Assembly (NCBI GenBank): GCA_014621425.1
Contig: JAANBB010000065.1
Coordinates: 62,001 to 126,000 of the forward strand
DNA: 64,000 nt
From: Cylindrodendrum hubeiense
Lineage: Eukaryota; Ascomycota; Sordariomycetes; Hypocreales; Nectriaceae
Reading direction: 5' to 3'
The translations under genes were made by a program, and so were the position numbers. The stretch's first letter is position 1. Every line of letters begins with the position of its first letter. A model generated the notes under the pieces. That model had not been told where the DNA came from, ran no database searches, and saw only the letters and a list, made by a program, of their open reading frames with translations. Shown here piece after piece: positions 24,667 to 34,195 of the stretch.

Positions 24667-24675
24667 CGGCTCCAC
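24667..24675 (+). promoter_or_regulatory. Cluster motif CGGCTCCAC (monooxygenase 2 / SnoaL promoter)
   Basis: Exact copy in the divergent promoter, 239 bp from the monooxygenase 2 start and 250 bp from the SnoaL-like start. A second CGGCT follows directly, and a near-copy TGGAGCCG in the other orientation lies at 24700-24707. Confidence 0.68.
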
Positions 24676-24924
24676 CGGCTCTGGGCGCCCCGGCACATTT
24701 GGAGCCGGCCCCCCACACCGTGACTCCACAGGATTCCCCGAGCCGGGAGCGATTGAGGGCGGATGTAATGGGGTTCAATCACACAAAAGGTGCACACCTT
24801 TCTGCTGTTCCCGAGCAACACATTACCTTTGCTCACAAGAAACATCCCAACGACACCATTCCAAATCGATCGTGTCAACCGCACCACATTCTATTCTTTT
24901 CACTTTACTCACCAAACACCCACC

Positions 24925-25458
24925 ATGGTGAGCGCCGATCAAATCAAGGCTATCTTTGAGCCCATTAGCCAGGGTGACATGACCACTTTCTGGCCCCATG
25001 TGGCCGAAGATGTTGACTGGACAGTCAAAGGTATGGATGTCCTAACGCGAAACATACTAAGGGCCGCTTGATGATCGAAAGGAATATCTGACTAACGAAT
25101 TCTCACAGGCACTTGCCAGATTTCTGGTCACTATAAGTCCATTAAAGAATTTCAACAGGGAACAAAAGCACTGTCCTCGACCTGGGCTGGTCCCCTTCAT
25201 CTTGTAGTTCAGAATATCATCGTGGATGGCAACCAAGCAGCTGTGGAACTCAAGGCAGTCAATACCAAGACCAAGAGCGGCGAGCCGTTCCCGAACGAGT
25301 ATACGTGGATTCTGAGTTTCAACGAAGAAGGCAAAATTGCAACCGTTCGCGCGTACATGGACACGTGAGTAGTGATACACCAACATCCCATCCTGATGAC
25401 TGCTAACACTGAAGGCTATAGTCACCTTGTAACTCATGTTATTAAGGCAAATCCTTAG
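24925..25458 (+). CDS. SnoaL-like / NTF2-like small protein
   Basis: Small alpha+beta-cone protein of 132 aa in three exons (24925-25030, 25109-25364, 25422-25458). It begins MVSADQIKAIFEPISQGD, has the pocket-forming strand FWPHVAEDVDW, and ends VTHVIKANP. This is the layout of SnoaL-like and limonene-epoxide-hydrolase-like proteins. In fungal aromatic-polyketide pathways these act as cyclases, isomerases or accessory ring-modifying enzymes. No signal peptide. It is transcribed divergently from monooxygenase 2, with the cluster motif between them, so the two are probably co-expressed. The exact reaction cannot be read from the sequence. Confidence 0.87.
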
Positions 25459-25925
25459 TCGGCGAGGTTCACTGTCGAAGTTTGCTGCGAGTAGAAAAGA
25501 TTTGGTAAATTTGTGGAATATTGCGCAGCCGCCTTTGGATCTTATTGTTGATGCTTGATATATTAAAATACATTTGAACTTACACCCGACGTCGTACCTA
25601 TGTCAAAAGTGAATGAGATTATGTTTGCGTAAGATAATTATTCTTTAATTCGACTTGGCACGACCGTGCTCTTACTCGATTTCTTCCGAAAAGCTGCGCT
25701 TAATTCTCCTTCGCTCATTTCTTTTACCACTTTAGATCATATAATCCCAGCCTTAAAGCCTGTCAAGTTCATAACCTTTTCCTGCTACTTCTCTAGGTTG
25801 ACGGTATCCTCTTCAATGCAATGGACATGAACATGGTACTAATAGTGTATACAGCTCTGGGTGATCAATGTCTCAACTATCCCATTGAAAGCTATGGAAA
25901 AGAATAACTATTATCAAGAGCGAGT
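25459..25925. other. Convergent intergenic region
   Basis: 3' flanks of the SnoaL-like and cupin genes; AT-rich, no gene seen. Confidence 0.45.
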
Positions 25926-26500
25926 TTATGATCTTGGTAGGTATTTAGTAGGGACACCGGATTCTCCAACTTCTGAACCGTTCACAATAGGCTTCTGTGA
26001 GGGTACCAGAACAAATATGACACGCGCTGGTCTATCGGTGTTGTTGTTCCATTGATGCATAGTCTGGGAAGAATCGGGTTCGTCAACGGTTGCTATGGAA
26101 GGAAGAAGAAATGAGTACCCACAGCTTGTTGGACAATAACGTCGCCAGCACCAACGGTTGTCCGTGAATCGTCTTCCATGAGGAGTTCTAATTCCCCTTC
26201 CAGGACGATACCGTAATCCAGCGAAGCGGTTCTATGATTGTGTCCTTGTGAGTTCGGCGGAAAGTCGACAACGCGGATCAGCGAGCCCGAAGCATAGATG
26301 TCTCGTTTGTCAGGTTCGACTGGGTCGCTGTCCCTGAGTTCGGCAGGGTGTTGAAAGTTTTGCCACAACGTCACGGCGTTGCTGCCAAATCCAGATTGAA
26401 GCTCGATTGACTCGTCAAATAGAATTGTCGACTTGGAAGACTTGTGGGTCGTAACCACCCGCCTCAAAGGAGTATCACTACTAATACCCATGATTATCAC
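25926..26500 (-). CDS. Small single-domain cupin
   Basis: Cupin_2-type beta-barrel protein of 171 aa (168 if the second ATG at 26491 is used) in two exons (26500-26123, 26063-25926). Cupin motif 1 appears as HNHRTASLDYGIVLEGELE and motif 2 as GAGDVIVQQATMHQWNNN, the latter formed only after splicing. Metal-ligand candidates are the two His of GHNHRT, the Glu of VLEGELE and the His of TMHQW. Small cupins of this kind are frequent in fungal aromatic polyketide clusters, where some catalyse dehydration or decarboxylation. The cluster motif lies 184 bp upstream. Stopping at the unspliced frame near 26093 would lose the second motif, so that reading was rejected. Confidence 0.88.
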
Positions 26501-27297
26501 CTGCTTGTACGATAATAGTAAAGAATATTTTGTCTCTCCAATGTAACCCCGATGAATAAAATGGACCTCAGCTTTAATATTTAGACGAAGCTTGACGAGG
26601 TATTTATTTAATGATTGGTTTCGTGATCTTACACACCTATCAGAGCATTAGTCAAATTCAAGTTTAGTGCTCGGGTGACCACACGGCTCCACACCATTAC
26701 CACCGCCGGTATCTATTTCGCAACCTCCCACCTTCATGTACAGCGGAATGTGGGGAAATGAGACAGACTCATGTTCCCGAGTCGGCTGAGTGGGAGATCA
26801 TGCATTGCCCACAGACCGTATCGAATCGTAGGGCAGTCCCCGGGTTGACGAAAGACTGTGCCGATGGTATGTCGGCATTGTGGGCTCTCTTGAAAGTCGA
26901 GATGGATCATGCCACTGTACATCGAATAAGCCTTCAACCGTGAAATTATTAGCTTGCTGATCTCCGGTTGCCCAGCAGACCGTTGCAAATTTGTGGGGGA
27001 TCTGTGTAGGAGGTAATATCGCACAAGAAAGGCTGGATAGCAGGCGTTTTGACGTATGAGATACAAATAAAACTAAACTTCACGGACAGACTTATTTCAG
27101 CGCACCTAGTGCCTTGGTAAAAGAAAAATTAAATTGGAACGGAATGGCTCAGTTCGTCCTGATCTCTTGTAGAATTGCAGGTGAAAAAGACTGAGAATTG
27201 GTGATTCTGGTGCGCTATACTATGGACACATCTACCTAGAAGAACTATGGTAACACTCCGTCACTTTAAGCCAAAGCTCAAATTCCAAATTCTTGAA
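26501..27297. other. Intergenic region with cupin promoter
   Basis: Cupin promoter with the cluster motif at 26684, then the 3' flank of the ALDH-like gene. No gene seen. Confidence 0.45.
26684..26692 (+). promoter_or_regulatory. Cluster motif CGGCTCCAC (cupin promoter)
   Basis: Exact copy, 184 bp upstream of the cupin start at 26500. Confidence 0.65.
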
Positions 27298-29067
27298 TTA
27301 CGACTGCGTGAAATAAAATCGAAGACCACGATTGACAGTGAAAGAAACTCCGGAGACCGCGACAACGGTCATAGCAAGTCCGATAAGCAAACCTCGTTCG
27401 AAATAGGACAGTCTCCCTCCCTTTGGTTGGCGAATCTCCCCAAGTCGCAGCTTATGTGACAATATGTGCCAATTAGACTTGCTATCATCAGACACCTTTT
27501 GAACAGCTTTGAGGGGTGTCTGGGCGATAGTCTTGTGGATTGAAAAGTCTTCCTTGGTATACGCTAGCTCGTAGGAACCCGCGCACGAATGATGATCGAT
27601 TGTCACTAAACACAGATTATAATGTTAGAAGAATTGCTTCGGCATTATAGAGAGTAAACCTACCAAGAGATCTTTGTGGAATCTGGTTAATAAAGACATT
27701 GAGAGTATTAGAGAAAGCTCCAATGTAGAAAGAAGCGCTCGCTTCAGCGAAGACATAGGTTGCCTGAGAAGCTTCTTTTCCATTCCTACGAGATTAATCA
27801 GCACAGAAGACAACTGAAAGGGTATCAATCTTCAAGACGACAGAATTGCGCGTACAGTTTGTGCAAAAGATCCAGACCATGGTCTAGGCTTCGAATCGGG
27901 ACGAACAGGACACCACAGCCAGTTGTGGCAATAGATCCGGCCACAACACGGATTCTGTCGACTGTAATTGGGCTGAAACAAAATACGGTAAGTTGAGGCC
28001 TTGGAAGTATTCCTGCGAATATTGGGGCTGTCTTAATCACTTACTCTGAGCTGTTGAGTGCAACAACGGACGGGATGGAACTGGGAGAATGCTTGGGGAA
28101 CTTTTCCACCAGCGAGGGAAAGGTGGTCGTCAGTGTTTTATACAGCGCTTGGATCTTATTCTGACCACCATTAACTTGCAGCGACTCGGTCCCATTCGCG
28201 ATCGGACGATGCAGAAGATTCTCAAAGTCGGTTATCACCGCCTCATCCACAAAGCAGAGCCGAGGAACTCGTAGCGGATTCTGGCGATGGTTGCGCAAGG
28301 CCACTTGATGAATATGAGACGCCACTGTCTCCAAGTCGTCGACGCTTCGATCGATGAACACAACAGGAAATCCAGCAGGCGGCGTGAAGATACGCACTAG
28401 AGGGTTACACTCGTAGAGAAGCTTGAGTAGAGCCCCCCTCTCGTCGAGGTTCTGGAGCACAGCAACCCCGAAGTGTTTTGAGCCCAGCTGTTGGCGAGTG
28501 TTCGAAGAATCATCCTCGGTAACTCCCACGGCTTCTTTGTCCAAGCTATCCTCGATGATCTTTTTCAACTCGGCACTCGTAGATGGAGCAGCTCTCGGAG
28601 CAAGAACAATGGCTCCACTTCCGGCAGCAATAGCTGCCGCCAGGGGAATCAAGGAGCTTGAAACGGGAGCGTACGGAGACGGGTCAATCAATGTTGGACC
28701 CAGTGGCACAAGAGTACCTCCGCTGGAGCCTTTTTTCACAGATCTCTCTCCCGCTAGAGTGCCAGGGAAATCCAAGCTATCATATAGATATTTGACAGCG
28801 TCTAGCACCACTCTCACTTCCTCTGCAGCGCTTTCTTCAGTGGTTTGCAGGTCTGTTGTGATGTTAAGCGCAAGCCGAAGGGAAATGACCTAATATCATG
28901 CTAGCAGAGACCATACCTTTCCGAAGTGCATCGACCAGCGTTGGCGTACATTTTTTGAGGCCTGTATGTAGGGCAGCCAATTCTTTTTTGCGTTGCAGGA
29001 CGTTCTCTAGGCGACCCTCCGTCCACGCCGTGTTGACGGACCTGTACAAATTGGCGGTAGCACTCAT
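27298..29067 (-). CDS. Aldehyde-dehydrogenase-like protein, probably inactive, C-terminal TM
   Basis: Five exons on the minus strand (29067-28917, 28852-28045, 27972-27856, 27785-27664, 27605-27298) give 501 aa, the length of class-3 aldehyde dehydrogenases. The ALDH3 plan is recognisable: VSSSLIPLAAAIAAGSGAIVLAP (cofactor fold), RVVAGSIATTGCGVLFVPI, the swap region ATYVFAEASASFYIGAF, and a C-terminal hydrophobic anchor (LLIGLAMTVVAVSGVSF) as in fatty aldehyde dehydrogenases. The catalytic parts are not: where LELGGKSP is expected it reads IFTPPAGFPVVFID, and where xxxGQxC is expected it reads RNHRQNPLRVP. Glu and Cys of the active site therefore appear to be missing. It shares a promoter with the LigB dioxygenase. 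Either a scaffold or pseudoenzyme, or an enzyme with a different chemistry. Confidence 0.8.
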
Positions 29068-29235
29068 ACTGTCAATAATTTATGAAAGCGATGATCATAA
29101 ACTTTGATAAAGATGAAGTTGAGAAGGCTGTCCACTGTTCCAAAGGTAGAATTTTGGGTATTTCTTTGCAATCATTTCGATGGTTCAAGGTCAGGAATAA
29201 TATTGCACTATGGTTCCATGCGCTCAGCATCGGCT

Positions 29236-29244
29236 CGGCTCCAC
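29236..29244 (+). promoter_or_regulatory. Cluster motif CGGCTCCAC (ALDH-like / LigB promoter)
   Basis: Exact copy in the divergent promoter, 169 bp from the ALDH-like start and 130 bp from the LigB start. It is preceded by another CGGCT (29231). Confidence 0.68.
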
Positions 29245-29373
29245 AATGGGGCCGGCCACTCCGGAGCGTGGAGTCTCCCATACCCCATGTTAGAAAAGGG
29301 TCTGTTGTAAGTGCAACATCTTTGGTGCTAACTATACTCTGCTGAAAAGATATCAATTAAGGACGCAGACAAG

Positions 29374-30351
29374 ATGGGAAGTATTCCGGAGAAGAAAGGT
29401 GAGTAGGAGCATTGCAATTCCAACGTTAGATGACGTACTAATCGTCTCAGGACCGACCCCGGTGTTCCTGCTTGCGCATGGGTCGACGATGATGTTGGGG
29501 GAGGAATCTGAACCTGCAAAGATTTGGGAGGAAATTGGCAATGAAGCTTTGCGCCGTGGCGTAAAGAGAATTGTGATGATGGTACGCTCTGCCCTGTTTC
29601 TAAAAGTCTATGCCAACTAAGACCGTGTGCTGCTGAACAGGGTGCCCACTGGGACACACAAGGCGATGCTGTTGACGTTAGCATGAACCCAAACGCGCAA
29701 AAGGATCCCGTTGGGAGTGTCATGGAGGCTCGATACATGCCATACACCATGGTACCGGACCTAGAGGGCGGGCAACGAGTGATTGATATGCTTCGAGCGG
29801 CTGGGATTAATGCGAGGGAAAACCGGAAGTTCGACTGGATTCATGACACATTCCTGATCTTGATCCGCATGTTTCCTCACTGTATCCCGCTGCCGGCAAC
29901 CATCGTCTCCATGAACGCACGCTACGATCCGCATTTTCATCTCAAGATCGGGGCCGCCCTGCGCCCTCTCCGCTACGAGGATACTCTAATCATCGGCAGT
30001 GGGGGTTCGGTCCACAACCTCTATCGAAATCATTGGCAGCAGATGATTCTGTACCGAGACAACTTTGCCCAGCCAGTCCCCCCAGGGGACTGGGCGCTAC
30101 AGTTCCGACAATCCGTCCAGGATGTGCTGACAGAGAACACGGGCCCAGACCTTCGAAGAGCCGTAACAAAAATGATGAAACATCCGAGGTACAAAGATGC
30201 CCACGGAACCGATGATCATTGGATGGCCACTCTGTTCGCAGCCGGAGCAGCTGGGGATGAAGAAGACATTGGTCCTAATACGTTCCTGGGAGAGTGTTGG
30301 GAATTGGTCAACATGTGTAACAGTCAGTATCAGCTGGGTTCTTGGAATTGA
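29374..30351 (+). CDS. LigB-family extradiol ring-cleavage dioxygenase
   Basis: Class III extradiol dioxygenase of the 4,5-DOPA-dioxygenase/LigB type, an Fe(II) enzyme that opens catechol-like rings. Three exons (29374-29398, 29451-29581, 29641-30351) give 288 aa. Metal and catalytic histidines are in VFLLAHGS, MMGAHWDTQ and SGGSVHNL. A C-terminal DDHWMATLFAAGAAG corresponds to the conserved HxxPL.AxGAA region. The second junction joins VKRIVMM to GAHWD exactly at the family motif, so the splice model is secure. The gene is divergent from the ALDH-like gene, with the cluster motif between them. It is the strongest clue that the pathway handles a catechol or dihydroxyaromatic intermediate. Confidence 0.92.
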
Positions 30352-30796
30352 GAATTGCTTGTTGTTGTTCCCCACTCGAAAGCGTAAATATAGTCTTCAA
30401 TAAAGTTGGTATTGTCCTGTAATGTGCAACTTGTATCTAGACATCTTCTATCTCGGCATAGTGGTTGTGCTCCCGTCCAAAGCCGCAAAAGACAAAGCGA
30501 GCAGAGGCAGTCAAGCAACAGAATAATGCACTAGTGAGGAGGTATATATTAATTTAATTCATCAATGGACCCTTGAAGGTGGGCTCAACTGCAGATAACT
30601 TCTACTCGTCTTTATTCGCGGTATCACGGGTAGGTATGTCAGCCGAAAGCACGTCTCCACGACTTGCGACGACGTCCTATGCGTATTACATTCTCAACCT
30701 ATTTCAACACGTATCTATTCTTGATCCCCAGTGACTCGTACCAGTCGCATGAGACTTGAACATGTTGTGGTGGGAGGTTTTGACATCAACTACCAT
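30352..30796. other. Convergent intergenic region
   Basis: 3' flanks of LigB and the small membrane protein; no gene seen. Confidence 0.45.
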
Positions 30797-31305
30797 TCAC
30801 CATTCGCCGCCGATCTTCGACTTTCCGACATCAGTGAATCGTCCGATGGTGCAGCGCCAAGCAAGCGACCAACCCTACGTAGCACAAATTAGTCTTGGGC
30901 TTTTTGAAATAGATCTGAATGCATTTTAGACTGAGTGAAACATACCGCCATGAATGAGCACCCCCAAACCATAAAACCTCCGATGACGCGGAATAGAGGC
31001 TTTTGCATCCGCTCATTGAAGTCGAGCTCCCGGTTGATCGGGCGATAGTCGGGAACGTTTCGAAAGTTGTCAGTCCACCATTCAGGGTTTGTCACAGGAT
31101 AAGGGACAAGAGGATGAGGAGCCAATGTAGCATCGAAATCTGCCGGCTGAGCCTCTCTCCGTATGTTGCCCGCTACTGTCACAAAGCCGATACGGCTTTC
31201 TCGTGCATTTGTTGATGTAGAATGCCGGATGTCATAGTCAGCCAGCAACCTCAGTGTATCAGGGTCGTCAATGCTGGCTACCGTTGTGCCGCGCGTCGAA
31301 GCCAT
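30797..31305 (-). CDS. Small one-TM protein of unknown function
   Basis: Two exons (31305-30946 and 30874-30797) give 145 aa. I do not recognise the family. The N-terminal ~95 residues are soluble and rich in charged and Pro residues (VPYPVTNPEWWTDNFRNVPD). They are followed by one hydrophobic segment (LFRVIGGFMVWGCSFMAGW) and a short basic tail ending in KSKIGGEW. The donor GCG|GTATGT and acceptor GTAG|GG give this tail; the frame that continues to 30831 does not match the phase. It is divergent from hydrolase 2 and shares its promoter, which has a near-copy of the cluster motif (ATGGAGCCG, 31502-31510) and a CGG/CCG inverted repeat. Membership of the cluster is an inference from position only. 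Confidence 0.65.
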
Positions 31306-31452
31306 GGTATGCAGGAGAAGTTAGCGAGGATACAAAGGATATCGAAATCAATCTCAGAAGATCAGCCCAGGAGCAATTAGAGACAGTACCATCAATTGAA
31401 CGATAGAGAGAACTGGACTAGTGGACTAGACAAATCACGTTGGGGGGCGGAG

Positions 31453-31482
31453 AGCTCGGCTGGTGTGGGCCCGAGCCGAGCT
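31453..31482. repeat. Inverted repeat AGCTCGGCT-N12-AGCCGAGCT
   Basis: Perfect 9-bp arms at 31453-31461 and 31474-31482 in the divergent promoter of the small membrane protein and hydrolase 2. The arms carry CGG and CCG triplets facing each other, the arrangement bound by dimeric zinc-cluster factors. Confidence 0.6.
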
Positions 31483-31501
31483 GTGACGGCTATGCCTTGA
31501 C

Positions 31502-31510
31502 ATGGAGCCG
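31502..31510 (-). promoter_or_regulatory. Near-copy of cluster motif (ATGGAGCCG)
   Basis: One mismatch to GTGGAGCCG. Lies 189 bp before the hydrolase 2 start and 197 bp before the small membrane protein start. Confidence 0.45.
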
Positions 31511-31698
31511 AGGAATTCGAACCCACATCGTGGAGACCCGCGGAGCGGATTTAGTGAATGTTGTGATAAGGCGTCTTCTTGGTTCAACGAGTGCGAAATC
31601 ATTTATTTACAGCCTAAGATCTTTCACGAATTGGTATCGTTGTCAAGCTTTTTTCCTATCTTAATTATACACCTGCCATAGCAACTTCGACACACACC

Positions 31699-33716
31699 AT
31701 GGCCGAGAACAAGTACATGGAAATTGATAAGGATGCATTTCCGTACATCTTTTTGAAAAATGTAGATATTCCGCTCAAGTCGCATGAGAAGGGTATTCTC
31801 CGCGGCAATGTCTACCTACCCAAGGATGCGGCACCTTTTGGGTCCAAGAAGTATCCCGTCGTTGCCACCTACGGCCCGTGTGAGTTCTAATACGCTTCTG
31901 TCACCACAGCTTTGACATACGAGTTCCACTAACATGGGACAACAGATGGAAAGGATGTTCCTTATCAGTCTTTTTACAAGAAAAGCTGGGACCAGGTGAA
32001 TCCGGAAATGAAGTCTGACCATTCAGCATGGGAGACACCCGATCCGGCATTTTGGACCCAGCAGGGCTACATTGTCGTGCGTACTGACGAGAGGGGTGCT
32101 GGGCAAAGCCCCGGTCTCCTCGACACCATGTCCCAGGGCACCAGCGAAGCCTTTTTTGACGTGGTCGAGTGGTGTGCTGAACAGGAATGGTCCAGTGGCA
32201 AAGTTGGCCTTCTTGGTATCAGCTACTACGCCGGCACACAGTGGAGGGTTGCGGCTCGAAAACCCAAGGGGCTAGCAGCAATTATCCCGTGGGAGGGAAT
32301 GAGCGATTATTATCGCGACCGTGTGCGTCATGGTGGAATTCTTTCAGATCGATTCATCAGTAAGTGACCTTCCATCGTCACTATTTCCCTTTGTTGTTTC
32401 CTCGTTAACGCCTCGGCTCGCCATCAGAATTCTGGTGGACCAATGGCGTCCAGCCCAACCAGTATGGTATGCCAGGCCGCGCAGCTCGGAAATGGGGTGA
32501 AGATACTCTCGAAGGTGATCTCAATGAGGAGGCTCTGCTTGGTAATCGCCGAGATCAGACTCTAGACACAGCAATCCATAAGTTCCGGGACGAAGAGTAC
32601 TATCGCACTCGGGACTTCGAGCCGGAAAACATCGAAACCCCCCTGCTCAGTGTAGCAAACTGGGTAATAAGCATCCCCCTCAGATAACCCGCACACTACT
32701 GACTTAACCGTTCCTGAAGGGTGGCATTCTGCTCCACTTACGTGGAAACGTACTCGGTTGGATGCGCGCTAGTTCAAAATACAAGTTCTTGCACTTCATT
32801 GTGGGAAGACACGATCTTCCATTTTATTATCAGCAATCAGCAGCTCTACAACTGTCTTTCTTCAATTCATTCTTGAAAGGCAATGATGAAGATGGTTGGA
32901 AGGCGGGCAAGCAACCTAAAGTAAAGCTATGCTTGCGCAAAGGTGACGCTGGTGTCGATGATCCAGAACGCGAGCGGAGCTTCCCGACTAGGGATGAGAC
33001 TGACTGGCCGATCCCGGATACTCAATACACCAAGTTCTTCCTCACAGATGACCGTAAACTTGCGACTGAGCCAGCAACAACACTATCGCATGTGGCCTAT
33101 GATGCACTGAAAGGGTACGTTATTGCCGAAGTCTGACGGATAATTTTAGTTGCTGACTCTGCTGATGTACAGTGATCCTATCACCTTCAATTATACGACC
33201 TCATCACAAGTCGAGATCACCGGTCACATCGTTGCCCATCTGACAGTCTCAGCTTCGCGGAAGCTGCCTAAAGGTCCCGCTCCGTCGGATATCGACCTCT
33301 TTGTCACCCTCCGGAAATTGGACCACAACGGGAAAGAGGTTTTCTACACAGGAACGATGGGAGACCCGGTTCCTCTTGTCAAGGGATGGCTTCGAGCTTC
33401 TCTGAGAAAGGTGGATACAAGCAATCCTTTGCACCGAGACTTCCTTCCACATCGCAACTATTTCAGCACCGAGGTTCAACCAGTTGAGGAGAACCAGAAG
33501 TACGAGCTAGACGTCGAAATATGGCCCACAAATGTAGTTCTGGAGCCGGAGGAGACACTGGTGTTGGAAATAGCAGGCCATGATACACAGGGTGTTGGGA
33601 AATTCTCGCATGAGCATCCAGATGATCGCAAGCAGGAGGTATTTGACGGGCAAAACACGATTTACGTTGGTGGGCAGTCTAGCTGGCTCATTTTGCCCGT
33701 CATTCCATCGAGGTAG
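31699..33716 (+). CDS. CocE/NonD-family hydrolase 2 (S15-like)
   Basis: Second serine hydrolase of the CocE/NonD group. Five exons (31699-31879, 31946-32359, 32428-32663, 32720-33114, 33173-33716) give 589 aa; all four introns are GT-AG and in phase. Visible parts are the substrate-entry strand GILRGNVYLPKD, RTDERGAGQSPG, the nucleophile elbow LLGISYYAGTQW, IPWEGMSDYYRD, and LHFIVGRHDLPFY near the catalytic His. A C-terminal jelly-roll domain ends in SSWLILPVIPSR. It has the same architecture as hydrolase 1 (17636-19723), but the two differ clearly around the active site (GISYYAG versus GNSWLA). They probably act on different esters or amides of one pathway rather than being recent duplicates. 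Confidence 0.92.
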
Positions 33717-34195
33717 ATTTTCATGAAGCATCATAGAACTATAGACAAATATGACTGTCGATTTCCTCTCTACCATACCGTATGGCCCCGATATTTTTGG
33801 CTTCCCCAGTTGAGACGGCCGGAACCTCGTTTAGGTGTAGCGCACCATGGTACGCGAGATTTGCATAATGTTGGATCTATTGAGTCCCTAGGGCAAATTG
33901 AGATCACCGTGCAATAAATCTTTCATTCTGATTTGGTTCAACTAAGCATTCGCATAAAATTCGAATGCATTCCAGGTGCTGTGTTCTTGAGGCAGCACAT
34001 TTTGTTATTACTTGGATCTGGCTCATTACGTAGCTCCAATTAGGGCCTGATTTGGCGTTGAAAGAGTTTCAATATCCCACTTCTTATCCAAAGCGAAATG
34101 TAGAAAGAGCGAAGACAGGAGGTAGCTCGGCAGTAGTGAGTCTGCCTCTTGAAGATAGTCTTTATTGGGCCTTCTGCCTGTGAACTTATATTAAG
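33717..34195. other. Convergent intergenic region
   Basis: 3' flanks of hydrolase 2 and the MFS gene; no gene seen. Confidence 0.45.

Noticed and set aside
26093..26122. Cupin ending at 26093
   Set aside because: This drops cupin motif 2; the spliced exon at 26063-25926 carries it.
31511..31560. tRNA-like B box (GGGTTCGAATTCC on the minus strand)
   Set aside because: No matching box A, T stem only partly paired and no acceptor stem, so not a tRNA.
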